Assembly (NCBI RefSeq): GCF_013368755.1
Contig: NC_049563.1
Coordinates: 5,146,001 to 5,210,000, forward strand
Direction of reading: 5' to 3'
DNA from: Talaromyces rugulosus
Lineage: Eukaryota > Ascomycota > Eurotiomycetes > Eurotiales > Trichocomaceae
Length of the DNA: 64,000 nt
Shown: positions 1 through 10,856 of the stretch, in pieces
Position numbering within the stretch: position 1 is the first letter of the stretch
Layout: each line of letters begins with the position of its first letter
Made by a program: the position numbers and the translations under genes
Notes under the pieces: generated by a model
What the model saw: only the letters and a program-made list of their open reading frames with translations
Databases searched by the model: none
What the model was told of the DNA's origin: nothing

Positions 1-392
1 ACAGAATCCCAAACTAAGGGTTCCCTTTTTGGTGTGGTGATTATAAAGGTCTGATGATACCAGTACGGACTCCGGAGTAGAGACTGGGAAGTTGGACCTG
101 GAACTGGAACTAGAAGTGCCATTGTTCATTCAAAAAACAACAAATATATATTTTTGATTGACTGATTACTTGTTTCGTACTCCTGCACTCTCCGGGCTGT
201 CCGGCAAGACCTATCGTCACATCAACTCCCCCACTTATAGCTGTGTGATATTATGGTGCGACATGCTCCACGTTGGCATTTACGCTACCAACGCTGAAGT
301 AGTGATTCATCGGCAGGATGGCTTTGGTATGATCAGCAACGACTTATAAAAGGGTTCAGATAGCCTCCTGGTTTCCGTACATACATATCACA
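1..392. other. window edge, no gene seen
   Basis: Only short open frames without recognisable content occur here. The stretch lies just beyond the 3' end of the small minus-strand gene that stops at 393, so part of it is probably that gene's 3' UTR. I see no RNA gene, repeat or splice-supported exon. Confidence 0.5.
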
Positions 393-640
393 TCACTTTT
401 GCTCTTGGTCTTGGGCAGCAAACGATTCCAGGATTTGCTTTCCTTCTCTGGCATCTTCTTCTTTCCAAGGCTTCAAGCCAAAACTGGTTAGAAACCCAGT
501 CCAGCCACCGTAGGATTTGACGATCACCCGTTCGGCCGGGGTAAGAGGAGGTTCTATAGCGATATCCCACGTCGTTAGCAACGATCAAGCCCAACGGCTA
601 GGCTGAGGGTTAACGCACGCAAAGAGTCGCTGGCAGGCAT
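393..640 (-). CDS. small conserved-looking fungal protein, two exons
   Basis: The continuous minus-strand frame has no ATG of its own. A good model appears when a 65-nt intron is removed: exon 1 is 640-619 (ATG at 640, first residues MPASDSL), the intron is 618-554 with donor GTGCGT and a perfect GCTAAC branch site, and exon 2 is 553-393. The product is 60 residues, hydrophilic, with a central stretch PLTPAERVIVKSYGGWTGFL followed by FGLKPWKEEDA. This layout resembles short uncharacterised proteins seen in many ascomycete genomes, but I cannot name a family or function. No signal peptide or membrane segment is visible. Its start codon is only 107 bp from that of the divergent P450 gene. The phase-consistent intron and the non-repetitive composition argue that it is real. 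Confidence 0.6.
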
Positions 641-747
641 TTTGTTCGAGGTTTTCGACAGAGGTTGATTGTTTGGTTGTTTAATTGACAGAACTGTCAA
701 GACAAGATTTGAAGAGGTGAAAGAAGAAAGAACGGCAAGGCCCCACC
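641..747. promoter_or_regulatory. very short bidirectional intergenic region
   Basis: Only 107 bp separate the start codon of the small minus-strand gene (640) from that of the P450 (748). It must hold both 5' UTRs and core promoters unless one promoter overlaps the neighbouring gene. The P450 ATG sits in a good context (ACC before ATG, G at +4). Confidence 0.45.
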
Positions 748-2581
748 ATGGCAACCGCAGCTTCTTTCGTCGACGCGGGGGACTTTGGCCATTTCCTGGC
801 CGGTCTTCCTCTCATCACCGTTAGTATCGCTCGCTGTGTCTCCAGTCTCGCAACTTCTTACGCATCCAGCAGGTCGCCATCACCGTTGTAGTTGCATACA
901 CAGTGTCCAAGGTCATCTACAACCTATGGCTTCATCCGCTTCGTGCATACCCCGGGCCCTTGCTTGGCCGCGCAAGCAGCTCATACGTTGCTTTGCTAGA
1001 GATGCGTGGAAACCTACATCACAAGACCAAAGATTGGCATGACCAGTACGGTGAGGTGGTGCGCACCGCGCCTAACAGGCTGTCGTACAGCTCGGGTCAA
1101 GCATGGAATGAAATTTGCGGTCAGTCCATCCTATAGTGATGACCTACACGCACATGCTAATGTTGGAATCAGGTCATCGAACAAGTACCCAGAAAGCCGT
1201 ATTTGATAAAGACCACGACTTCTTTATTAAAGCACCAAATGGATACCAGAGTGTCGTATGTGCCATGGTCTCTCTAGTCATTTATTTAGCTCTAACGTGA
1301 CATTACAGCTGACGGCCAACGGAGAACAACACCGCCGTCTTCGAAGACTTTTGGCCCATGCATTTTCAGACAGGGCGCTCCGCGTACAAGAGGCCTGTCT
1401 ACAGGGCTATGTCGACCTTTTTATATCCCAGCTCCGGAAAACCTGCGCCACCGACAACGGCGTCGTTAACATGGTGCATTGGTTCAATTTCACAACCTTT
1501 GACATTATCGGTGACCTCGCCTTTGGAGACTCATTTTCCTTGCTAAAGGGCGGTAAATGGAATAGATATCTCTCTTCCATTTTTGGCTTGTTGGAATATA
1601 ATGCTTTTCATAGGATGGCAGTATCGCTTATACCATTGCCATGGAAACATTCTATTGCCAGAAAACTTGCACCCAAAGACACTCTTGATGACTTTGTTTA
1701 TCAAGAGCAGATTTCGAGAGACAAACTAGACCATCGAGTAACACTTGACACTGAAAGGCAAGACTTTGGTATCTACCTCCCTGAGCTATCATCCATGACC
1801 TATTTATTCAGCACTAATTGGACCTTATAGTATACCACATGCTCAAAGGATCCAAAGAAACCATCGGTCCGGACGGTCTCACTTTTGAGGAAATGGTCGC
1901 GCAAGCAAGAGTTCTTATCATTGCAGGTAGCGAAACAACGGCCACTTTATTGTCCGGCATGCTATACTACCTTCTCAAGAATACTTCTGTCCTAGCTCGT
2001 CTGGTTGAGGAAATCCGTACGGCCTTCAGTTCAGAGGATGAAATCGATATTACATCCGTCGCCCGGCTTTCGTATCTTCACGGTGTCCTTGAGGAGTCTC
2101 TCCGCATCTACCCTCCCGTACCAAATTCTCTTCCCCGTGTAGCTCCTCCAGAGGGAGCTGTTATCTGCGGCAGATTCGTTCCTGGAGGCACGTCCCTCGG
2201 ACTTCATCACTGGACAAGCTATCACTCTGAGAAGAACTTTTTCGAGCCAGAAAAGTTCCATCCTGAACGATGGCTCGACAACGAGGACCCCCGCTTTAAG
2301 AACGACGACAAGGACGCTTTCCATCCATTTTCTCACGGCCCAAGAAATTGTCTCGGAAAGAAGTGAGTTATAATCATCTGCCCCTCTGTTTCTTCCACAC
2401 GCTGACATCAAATGTAAAAAGCCTCGCTTATGCCGAGTTGAGATTGATCGTGAGCAAATTCTTCTGGAATTTCGATGTCGAGTTGCACCCCGAAAGCGAC
2501 AACTGGGAACAGCAGGAAGCGAACGTGCTTTGGAGAAAGAAGCCGCTGTATGTCAAGTTGCTCGAGAGAGAAAAGGTCTAA
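748..2581 (+). CDS. cytochrome P450 monooxygenase (membrane-anchored, ER type)
   Basis: Six exons joined in consistent phase (748-819, 873-1119, 1173-1255, 1309-1768, 1831-2362, 2422-2581) give a 517-residue protein, normal for a fungal microsomal P450. Visible features in order are an N-terminal hydrophobic anchor (about residues 20-42), the proline hinge HPLRAYPGP, a WxxxR-type helix-C segment (GEQHRRLRR), the helix-I oxygen-activation motif AGSETT, the ExxR motif EESLR, the PERW segment, and the heme-binding loop FSHGPRNCLGKN with the cysteine ligand. The last intron splits the codon just after the cysteine loop and restores GKNLAYAEL only when spliced. By overall pattern it resembles the fungal clade that includes trichothecene and sterigmatocystin-type hydroxylases, but the substrate cannot be read from sequence. 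No polyketide or peptide synthase gene lies nearby, so a secondary-metabolite role is not supported. Confidence 0.93.
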
Positions 2582-2927
2582 TATATGGGTAAATGTAGGA
2601 ACTTCTTGTATTGCTTATCTGATTTTTGTTTATCCTTGAATTCGAAGGCTTTGACTTGTCTCAAATTGAATCAATGCACTTGTGCTGCGCTCGATAACCT
2701 ACTGCTAAGGGGTATATTCATATGTAAACCTAATAAATGCTGCTCGAAGAATACGTTGGTACAAGACAATAGTGAAGCCATGTCATGGTGAATACCATCG
2801 TCGTCAAACTCAAAGTGAAAAAGAAAAGAGAGATAACCCTGTCTCGGGAAATATTAGAGCCAGAGCCCGTAAATAATGGTGTCCAAACTGACCGGAATAA
2901 CAACCCAAACAAGCGGATCGTTCCCCG
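2582..2927. other. convergent 3' intergenic region
   Basis: About 350 bp lie between the stop codons of the P450 (plus) and the small-protein gene (minus). It should contain both 3' UTRs. No other signal was recognised. Confidence 0.4.
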
Positions 2928-3371
2928 TCAGTCGTTTGCAATCTCAAACCTGACCTCGAAAACCAAGGTACTCCGTGCCACACTCTTTGCCAACAAGGCC
3001 CTGATCTGTCCTTCCAATTCACACCAGTCCAGCACCGTGGATGACTCCACCACAATTACCACGCACGGGGTAACGCAGTCCTGCCAGGGAATTATATTGA
3101 ACCTAGCATCCCTCAACCTGCCGCACAACGAGCCCCTGAGCAGGGCTTTAAGACTCTCGCCCACCGAACAAAAGATCTGCTCCCGCAGCTTCTCAAGCTC
3201 CTGCATACCACCCAGGCATGACTGTGGAACCAGTGGGGGGGTCCCGCGGTGGGCAAGGTAGATTTCGATAGGGAGGATGTTGGGGAAGAAGTATGCCGGG
3301 TTGGGTCGTAATGCGGGTTGGGTGAGGTGGAGTTGTTGCAGTTTTTGGACAATGTCGTCGGTGTCGCCCAT
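2928..3371 (-). CDS. uncharacterised small protein, copy A of a two-member local family
   Basis: An intronless frame of 147 residues starts from the ATG at 3371; an in-frame ATG at 3452 would add 27 residues. The C-terminal 110 residues align by eye with the product of the gene at 5358-5867. Shared points are L-x-I-E-x-Y near the start, an LL-x-G-x-LC segment in the middle, a V-rich strand followed by DW, and a terminal V-x-FE. The pattern suggests a compact alpha/beta domain, with no signal peptide or membrane segment. I do not recognise the family; similar lineage-specific small proteins are common in fungal genomes. Relative to copy B, it lies on the opposite strand on the other side of the PD-(D/E)xK-like gene. 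Confidence 0.6.
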   Translation of the reverse strand: MGDTDDIVQKLQQLHLTQPALRPNPAYFFPNILPIEIYLAHRGTPPLVPQSCLGGMQELEKLREQIFCSVGESLKALLRGSLCGRLRDARFNIIPWQDCVTPCVVIVVESSTVLDWCELEGQIRALLAKSVARSTLVFEVRFEIAND

Positions 3372-3796
3372 CTTAAGTGTTGTTATTGTTCTATTGGTGA
3401 TGGAATAATGAGGACTAGAAGCAGAATATGGCAGTGGTTCCAGTGGTTTCATCGCCGGGTGGGCTGAGCGATGGTATTGAACAAAGGAATGAATCGAGTC
3501 TTTTGATCGGTTGATAGTTTGCGAGAGAAATAATTGTTGGGATAAAAGAAACTTGATGTCGATGAGTTCAAATGTTGTTGTCAAGAGTGAGAATGGATGG
3601 AGGAGAGGTACGGCGCTCAAAGATGAAGCGGCGGCGACGGCCGGTGGCAGCTCCTGCCTCAATAAAACCGTCCAAACATACAATTTCTTTCATTCTTGCT
3701 ATTTCTTTCTTCCTCTACGACTATAACTGAGATCTCAATATGGTATACCTGACACCAAACATGAAACAACCCGCATACTCCTCCTCCCTCTTGGCT
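3372..3796. other. upstream region of copy A, 3' region of nuclease-like gene
   Basis: About 425 bp between tandem minus-strand genes. It probably holds the 5' UTR and promoter of the gene ending at 2928. No clear motif was recognised. Part of it is open on the minus strand, so an upstream start for that gene cannot be excluded. Confidence 0.4.
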
Positions 3797-4834
3797 CTAC
3801 GCTGGATTGAGGCGCATCCGGGCGATACACTGGCGTCCTTCTCGACGAAGATCTTTCATTAGCATGTCATAACGATCATCCGGATCCTGTCCAGCTGGGA
3901 GGTTTTGCCCCCACAGCTGCCTCTTCGTTATTTTGATGACTTGCTGGTCGGCCACTGCAGACGGGGGCTCTGGGAAGATGATCTGAAGAGCATGAGATTC
4001 AAGACGTCAAAAAAAATCAGACTGCTAACATACCTCTTTCTGGACCGATCTAGGTTGGTCGTTTTCATCGCGTTCAAAAACCTCCACGTCGCCGGTGACT
4101 CGCTCGTCGCTTGTACGCGTCCACTTGACAATAATAACCATCTGTACATGTGGTCGACCCCCAATCAGCCAAACACGCATGTCCTCATGCAGCTTTTCTC
4201 TGGTTTCACTCCATCCGCTCTCGACAACAATTGTTGGCGTGGGGAGTATGGTGGGTCTAAATGGCCATACAACACAGTCTGGTTCTTTCTTTAAACCTTT
4301 GTACGGTGCTATGAAAGAGGATTCATCTAGTGCCCTCGCTTTGAATTAATAAAAATCCAAATGCAAAAGAGAAATGAAAGAAGGGGCCAGCATACTCGGA
4401 CTAGACATAACGCCAAGGCTAGACCAATCTTCCCAGGAGAGAAAGTTTTTTCCAAGACACGACATGAACCAGTTTGTAAAGCATTGGTGGATACTGGATG
4501 GCAATACGAAGATCGATAAAGTCTTCAATAGTGAATTCCAACAATAGCTGACGGGGGGTTTTGTTGGTTTTTGAAAAGAACGAAAGAAAGAAAGAAAGAA
4601 AGAAAGAAAGGGAATGAAAATATACCGATGAACGCGGTCTTCATTGTTTTCGTCAAGTTCTTCGATAACTTCATATGCGGTATCCTGGTCGACGTCCGAA
4701 TACTCCAGGGAGCATTCCTCCTCGCCGTGCTGTTGCTGGTAATAGATTTGCCGGATGATTGTCTCTGCTTTGAGAGGACCATTAGATATAGGAATCACTC
4801 GACCCGCCATGGTTTGTTGGTTGGTTTTCGACAT
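3797..4834 (-). CDS. uncharacterised protein with Uma2/PD-(D/E)xK-like core
   Basis: Four exons in consistent phase (4834-4626, 4547-4396, 4338-4034, 3982-3797) give 283 residues. A second in-frame ATG is at 4810. The core carries KEPDCVVWPF, then about 10 residues later PTIVVESGWSE, followed by a hydrophobic strand (QMVIIVKW). This spacing of PD and an E at the end of a hydrophobic strand resembles Uma2-type and other restriction-endonuclease-fold proteins, in which the classical lysine is also often absent. That is an inference from the motif, not a demonstrated nuclease. Many fungal genomes encode unstudied proteins of this look. The first intron (4625-4548, 78 nt) is a multiple of three without stops and contains a tetranucleotide repeat, so retention would insert 26 hydrophobic residues. 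The gene sits between two copies of another unnamed family. Confidence 0.6.
4582..4610. repeat. (GAAA)n tetranucleotide microsatellite inside an intron
   Basis: About seven perfect GAAA units. On the coding (minus) strand it supplies the polypyrimidine part of the first intron of the PD-(D/E)xK-like gene. Its length could vary between strains. Confidence 0.9.
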
Positions 4835-5357
4835 GTTGAGAGATTTGGCCAGATGAGAAATGAATCGTGCCGTTAATTTTGTGTCGACATTTTTACCATC
4901 GGATTAAACGATTATGTCAACCCACGCTAACATATGTTTTACACGTCATTTAGAATCTTATACTTGGTAGAGCTTAATACCAGTGACGGGAGCTGTTGCC
5001 TGTTGACGCGGCTATTCCATACTCTTCAAAGAAGCTTGGCATGAGTCTCATTTTATTTTTTTCTTACTATGCTAACCTCTAACCAAAAGTCATTATCAGT
5101 CAGTCTTTACATAAAATATAATAAACCTCGACGGTGACTTTGTTTAACGACAACATTGAAAAATCTACTTGTGAAAGATGGATTTCACCGGCTGCGTTTT
5201 TCCATTTTACACCTGCTCATTCGATAATAAAAATGTCTCTTTCAGTCATTTCCCTTCTTGTGAACATTTTGATCCTTTTGGTTATTACAGCTGACATTAG
5301 ATATAAGAATCGACCATCTCATAGAAATCACAGTAATCCATCTGAGATATCTCAATC
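4835..5357. promoter_or_regulatory. divergent intergenic region
   Basis: About 520 bp between the start codons of the nuclease-like gene (minus) and copy B of the small-protein family (plus). It is AT-rich and must contain both promoters. No specific factor site was recognised. Confidence 0.4.
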
Positions 5358-5867
5358 ATGGCACCACGAAAGATGGTTGGGATGCCCAAGCGAGGAGAAA
5401 AATTTACATCTCAGAATCCCTTGAATCTAACTCCAGAGTATAACAATGGCCAAGATGCGCCTAGGCCTGTCTCATCAGAAACAGTGACACCTAACCGCGT
5501 CCCTCTACTCACCATTGAAGAATACATTCGCGCCAACCCACACCCTGTCCGAGATCTACACAGCAGCCGACTCAGTTGCACCGACGCTCAAACCCTCGCC
5601 TACAAACGCCAACTAAACGACTGCCACGACGCAGTCATTGCCTTGTTACAGGGGAACCTGTGCGCTTTTAATATGTATTCGCGTTACGAGGACGGTCAGA
5701 TCCACAAGGGTAAGATTCTGGCTACTTTAGTTATTCATGTGGGCCCTGGAGCGAAATATGACTGGGCGACGATCAAACGTGGCATTGAACAGAAATTTGA
5801 GGGACTTGGGGCGTTGTTTAAGGATGGGTGGGAGCTTATGCATGTCGATTTTGAGGTTACCTCGTAA
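5358..5867 (+). CDS. uncharacterised small protein, copy B of the local family
   Basis: An intronless 169-residue frame starts at the ATG at 5358. The first 50 residues are polar and probably disordered (basic MAPRK start, many S/T/P/N). The rest aligns with copy A at 2928-3371: LTIEEY, an ALLQGNLC segment in the middle, a short hydrophobic strand (LATLVIHV), YDW, then a final HVDFEV. Copy B has about 20 extra residues in the middle. There is no signal peptide or membrane segment. Function unknown; it is listed as a paralogue of copy A on the basis of matched motif order. Confidence 0.62.
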   Translation: MAPRKMVGMPKRGEKFTSQNPLNLTPEYNNGQDAPRPVSSETVTPNRVPLLTIEEYIRANPHPVRDLHSSRLSCTDAQTLAYKRQLNDCHDAVIALLQGNLCAFNMYSRYEDGQIHKGKILATLVIHVGPGAKYDWATIKRGIEQKFEGLGALFKDGWELMHVDFEVTS

Positions 5868-5992
5868 TGGGTATGGTTGGGTCACGTTTCTGGATGTTGG
5901 CATTGTAGTTGAGTCGTATCTACATTATCATCATAGCAAGTAGCATAAACAAACAATAGTTATTCAATCTTTCTGAATATACAAATAGTCAT

Positions 5993-8539
5993 CTAGAATT
6001 TGTATGCACCTATGCTAGGAGGCAAATCCTCAACGGCTGTCCCCCATGAACTCTCGTCAGCACCTGTAGTGATCTCAAGTACACCGCCCTTCTCGAAAAA
6101 GGCATGCTCGATCCAGTTCTTCGACCATGCTTTTCCATCTCTGGTCACGTTCTGAATGTAGATATTTGTATAACTAGGATCGAAATTGGGATTGCGGATC
6201 GTCGCCACGTTTCCTGTAATGCCATGCGTAATGTTTACCTCTTTGAAGAACGGAGAGCTGATCAGGTACACGTCTTGTCCATGAACCGGCCACAGTCCAA
6301 TCATGCTCAACGTCGAGAACGATCCCATCGCTCCGCTATCGTCGTTACCGGGGATACCAGAGATTGAGGTATTGAATTGCGAGGGGATATATGCATGCGC
6401 CTGTTTGGCTGAAAGACCTGGTCGTCCGGCATAGTGGAATTGATAAACTGTGAGGAACGCTTGCTCGTCTCCGACATAAAGCAGACCAGAATTGTGAAAG
6501 TATGTCAGTCGGTCGACAAAGTCCTCGCGTCCTCCAAGAGTCGTAATCAGCGAGGCCATGTCCTGCGGAACATAGAATGTGTATAGCCAGGTACTTCCTT
6601 CGTATGTCTCATGGCCTGCCGGGTTGAGGTAGCACTCTGGAAAGTCGAGCAAAGGTGTACAGAGTTGCGGGTTTTGGTAGCCCCATGTACCATTTGCGTA
6701 CTTGACCTGCAAGAAGCCAGTATACCCAAGAGACGTGGTTTTGGAGTCGAACATGTTGTTCCAGTTCGTCGCACGCTTGATGTACTTGTCGTGGTCGTCA
6801 GACTTGCCGAGTGCCTTTGCAAGAATGGCAATGCAGTAGTCATTGTATGCATACTCGACCGTCCGAGAGATACTCCTCGTCAAAAGACCCTGGCCGTGCG
6901 GATCAAAGTCGTCGGTGGGGATATAGCCTAGGCTTTTCCAACTGGCAAGGCCACCGCGGCCTTCGACAGCCCAGTTAGCAGGCTCGACTTCGGCGTCTTT
7001 GACGACAGCTTCATATGCGGTGGCCCAGTCAATATCGGTGATGTTTTTGAGGTATGCTTCGGCAATCAAAACGTCGGCATTGGACCCGCCCTGTGTGTAT
7101 CCTTTGCACAAGGACATGCGGCAGTCGGGGAGATACCCTTCATGGCGGTAAATATCAACTAAGCTCCGAATCATTCGCGACTGGGAATGAGGGTCAACAA
7201 TAGTCAAAAGTTGATGGATGCTGCGGTATGAGTCCCAGATACTGCATCTATTAGCATTGTCATTATAGCATCATGCAAATCAGCTTACCAGTAATAACTG
7301 TCGTAGTACGGTTCACTGCTGTTCCAGAGAGGATTCTCTCCGGTATAGTCCTGAGGGCTCAGCATCGCCCTGTACGCACCGCTCCAAAATACCGTTTGCA
7401 GGTCGGTTGACACCCCAGTAGCATCGACGCTGATTACGCCCAGCTTCTTCTTCCAGATATTTTGGGCTGCCTTCTTCGTAGAACCAAAATCGAATTTGGG
7501 AATCTCCTTCTCGCCATTGGAGCACGCCTGCTCAACGCTGATGAAACTTAGTCCAACCCGGGCAATGACAGAAGTGGTTCCGGCTTTAAAGCGGACGAAT
7601 GCGCCCGCCGAGAGAGAATCGTTGTCATTGACGCTGTCGTCCAGCGTTTTCACAGTCTTGGGCTCATTCCCAGCTCGGTTGTTGACGAATACACCAGTAT
7701 CGTGAATGTCGGCCCCCGAAAAATCTGCACAAAAGTGAAGGTCATAGGAACCAATGCCGAAACTTGGAACAAACGTTCCAGAACCAGAGACACGACCAGA
7801 ATCCGGGTCTACCGATGCCGTGCCATTCGACCTACTAAGCGGCAGATCGATCAAATCAGCGAAAATCATAGGCGCAGTAGTCGTGTCTTTGGGGAATGTA
7901 AATCTATATAGCGCAGTGTGGTTCGTCACAGTGGCTTCTCCCTTGACTCCGCTGTCAAGGTCGATGCTAAAGTATCCGGGCTGTGCGACAAGAGTCTCAT
8001 TGCTAAATCCCACCGATCTGTTCTGGATCCGGTAAACACACTGGTTGAGGTCGTCTCCAGGGCATCCTGGGTTGGCGAATAAAGGAAAGTTTCCGAGCGA
8101 GGAGGCCTTGCATCATTAGATTACAGAAGTCAGTTAGGAACATATCACTTACACCTCCAGTTCCCGAGTCATGCATATGGCTGAACCCGGTAATGCTACT
8201 ACTGTCTGAGGCGAAGCCACCTTGGTTGTCCGCGTTCGAATCGGCAACTGCCTTGGCCATGCCTGGAGAATATGAGCAATGCAGTGTTGCATACATAAAT
8301 ATAACACTCACCAAAGGGCAGCGAAGCGCCAGCAAACACATGGCCTATTGAGTTAATTAGATGATTCCTCTAGAGCGAGTAATTCTGCGCTGACCTCCAT
8401 TGGCGCTTCCTATCAACGGATCTACATAATCCAAGACGTTGAATGACGAATTCGAGCTTCGCTGGTAATTTCTTTTGGCCTCTGCGACGCCACAGAAGAC
8501 CACAGAGCTAGCGACGAATGCCTGCGTGACTGCTTTCAT
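5993..8539 (-). CDS. secreted alpha-1,2-mannosidase, glycoside hydrolase family 92
   Basis: Five exons (introns near 8394-8345, 8311-8263, about 8153-8108, and 7288-7242) give about 780 residues, the usual GH92 size. A signal peptide (MKAVTQAFVASSVVFCGVAEA) is followed by YVDPLIGSANGG, the typical mature start. The N-terminal beta-sandwich carries GFSHMHDSGTGG; the helical catalytic domain carries YCIWDSYRS (created by the last splice), WEGRGGLASWKSLGY-type and TRSISRTVEYAYND segments, and the hallmark GNDDSGAMGS. GH92 enzymes are calcium-dependent inverting exo-mannosidases acting on N-glycans or fungal mannans. Several N-glycosylation sites (NGT, NHT, NVT) fit an extracellular enzyme. The precise linkage preference cannot be told. 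It ends 126 bp from copy B of the small-protein family, convergently. Confidence 0.95.
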
Positions 8540-9823
8540 GATGCTGAAGCGCTTGGCGTTGAGCTATTGGCATTCACGGACCACTTCGGACAGATCTCAG
8601 TGCGGACAGGAACCGGTATTTATATTCTTTCGCCGGATAATTAGGCCTAGCATCCTAGTGTTACTTTAACTGAGCGCGCCAGGATCGACATGGTAATTAA
8701 TTAGCTTCATCGGCGCGTGGAGTTCTCTCCACCCCGTTAACATTCCAAATCGCGCCGCGCCGCGACTCGGCTTGCCATTGGCAGAAGTGGAAGCTCTCCG
8801 ATATCTATTCGGAACATGTTTGTTTCAATTGTGACTGGCAAGATTGAAATCACGGGCTTTGAGCTGAAAAAAGACTGCGTTCCCCGCGTTGATCACTGCC
8901 GGAACCTTTCGAAATGGCTTGAATAATAGTGTTTAACTTTCTCCTGTTCCAGCGTAGTCAGGTACTGCATCCTATTTCCGGTCAAGTGAGCCCAGTAGTG
9001 GCGAGTCTAGCATCTAGCTCGGGGAAATTTCAGGGATGTTGACGCATGTCCAAGGATATACGAGGGGAAATACCTCATCGGGACGGACTGACACGTGCCG
9101 GATAAAAGATCACAGCAGCATTGCAATTAAAATTAAGTAGGTTTGACGAGCTCATGGTTTCCAGGTTTTTATCAATTATTCCCAACATGCCTAACAATAC
9201 CGCAAGACGCTGTGCCTGTCGATTGTCGACATCGGGGTATATACACGGCCTCATTCATAACGCGTAGTAGTCGAGCGCCACAGATCCATAACAATAACCC
9301 TATGGCGACCATTGGTACAAAATTTCTTGAGTAACATTCGCGGCGTTGGAAAGATTTCATTCAATAATGCGTTACTAGGATGCAACGATGTCACATTCCC
9401 CGCACTTTTGTCACTGTCTCGCTGACGAGTGGGGCCTCTGAATTTTATCCAGGAAACTAGGATCAGATGAACAGTATAGAATGTTCTCAGTCGAAAGGAA
9501 TAGGTTCCGTTGGTGTGTCTTCTCGCATTCACCTATAGATAGGCTTGATTTAATGGAATCACTGCAATGTCAAATTTCATGACGAGCGACAAAACTTGCG
9601 GATGATTTTGCGTTCAATCCGAGGTGAAAGCCGAGTAGAACGTTGCGGTGAAGCTGCAATAAAGGTATTATGTAAAAGTCAACAGCGCTGTGAGCAGTGC
9701 ACTGGATTACGTCGTCGAAATATTTTGTCGTTTCCAGGCTATGGACGATGGAGGTAGATTCGATTCAATGCCAAGGCATCAGCCCCATTTCAAACAGATT
9801 ATCTAGGATTGCTGGGGATTCGA
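8540..9823. other. long intergenic region upstream of the GH92 gene
   Basis: About 1.28 kb holding the GH92 promoter and the 3' flank of the PHD-finger gene. Open frames here lack ATG starts or recognisable content. GATA and CACGTG-type hexamers occur (for example near 9093), but none is strong enough to call a site. Confidence 0.4.
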
Positions 9824-10508
9824 TTAAAAGGCATCGCTAATGATGCGATCCCAAGATTTCTCGGCAGCATCCAATCTCTGGGCTTCCACTGCTTCAGAGC
9901 CATGTCCATGAAAAACAGGTGGGCTTCGTAGTCGGTCATAAGTAGAACTATCATGAATCGGAGGTGGTCGTTGGCCAGTCTTCAGCCGCTGGTTCTCCTC
10001 CTGGAGCTGTCGATTCTCATTTCGCAGCTGCTCCAATTCCCGAGCTGTCTGGGACTGAAGGTCGGCCTGGACGATCAACTGCTGCAATTGAAGCAGGAAA
10101 TCGGGGGAGAAGGCCTCGTCGCCTGCAGAGTAGTGGCCGTGCCTGGAGAGAAACTGCTTTGCGTGCTCGCACGAGAGCTGGTCTGCTGCTGGCGAGACAA
10201 GACGAGATGCTTCCTGACGCTGCTGGCACGGAGGGCACGACCACGAGCCCGCGCCTTCCTCGCCTGGCGGTGCTGGCAGGCAGGCCACGTGATACGCGCG
10301 ACAACAGGTCGCGCAGTCGAGCAGGTTTCCCGGTTTGCGGCACCTCGAGCAGATGAAGTTGTGCGGCTTGCCAGCATCTGCCTCTGTCAGTGTTGTTCGT
10401 CCAAGAAACATGGGAATACTCACTCGCCCATTCATACTCGATGATGCTCCGGCTGCCCACCAACAGCGGGGACCCAACCCGCGGCGTCGACGCGTTCGTG
10501 CTGCTCAT
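9824..10508 (-). CDS. PHD-finger protein with C-terminal coiled coil
   Basis: Two exons (10508-10424 and 10377-9824) give 212 residues. After a 35-residue leader comes a compact PHD finger of C4HC3 type: CSRC, eight residues, CATC, YHVAC, then a spaced CPPC. PHD fingers usually read histone H3 tails. Residues from about 115 to 160 form a heptad-rich Q/E/L stretch (LQQLIVQ ... ELEQLRNENRQLQEENQRL) predicted as a coiled coil for dimerisation. The protein is probably nuclear. No catalytic chromatin domain is present, so it is more likely a subunit or adaptor than an enzyme. The start is fixed by the splice junction: donor A|GTGAGT, acceptor GGCAG|AT. It is divergent from the Zn2Cys6 gene at 10857. 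Confidence 0.8.
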
Positions 10509-10856
10509 TCTAATTGAAGTTGCTATCGTCACCCCACTGCTCACTGCTCGCTCCAGTCGACCGACCTCACTAGTCAAGCAGACTGGTAGATTCGAGCATA
10601 TTTCAGCAAAAAAAATACCTCTACTTGAAACGATTGACTCGAGCAGGCCTTTTAGCACAATAGATCTTTTATTGTGCCACGCTGCTTCGTGGAGATGCTG
10701 AGCCGTGCCCACATTGATACGTGCCAAGCGAACGGCTACGGACCAACGGCAAACCCCGAGCCTTATCGATTATCGCTCTCGGCTTTCTCCTGTCGTCATG
10801 ACTTCAAGAGTGAAATCTTGAAATTGCATCAGTTTTGATATCACCTTCTACTAGTC
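10509..10856. promoter_or_regulatory. shared divergent promoter of PHD-finger and Zn2Cys6 genes
   Basis: A 348-bp region between two start codons pointing outwards. The two genes may be co-expressed. No defined operator was recognised. Confidence 0.45.

Noticed and set aside
748..2581. Secondary-metabolite cluster around the P450
   Set aside because: No polyketide, peptide or terpene synthase is present within the window near the P450, and the neighbours are unrelated.
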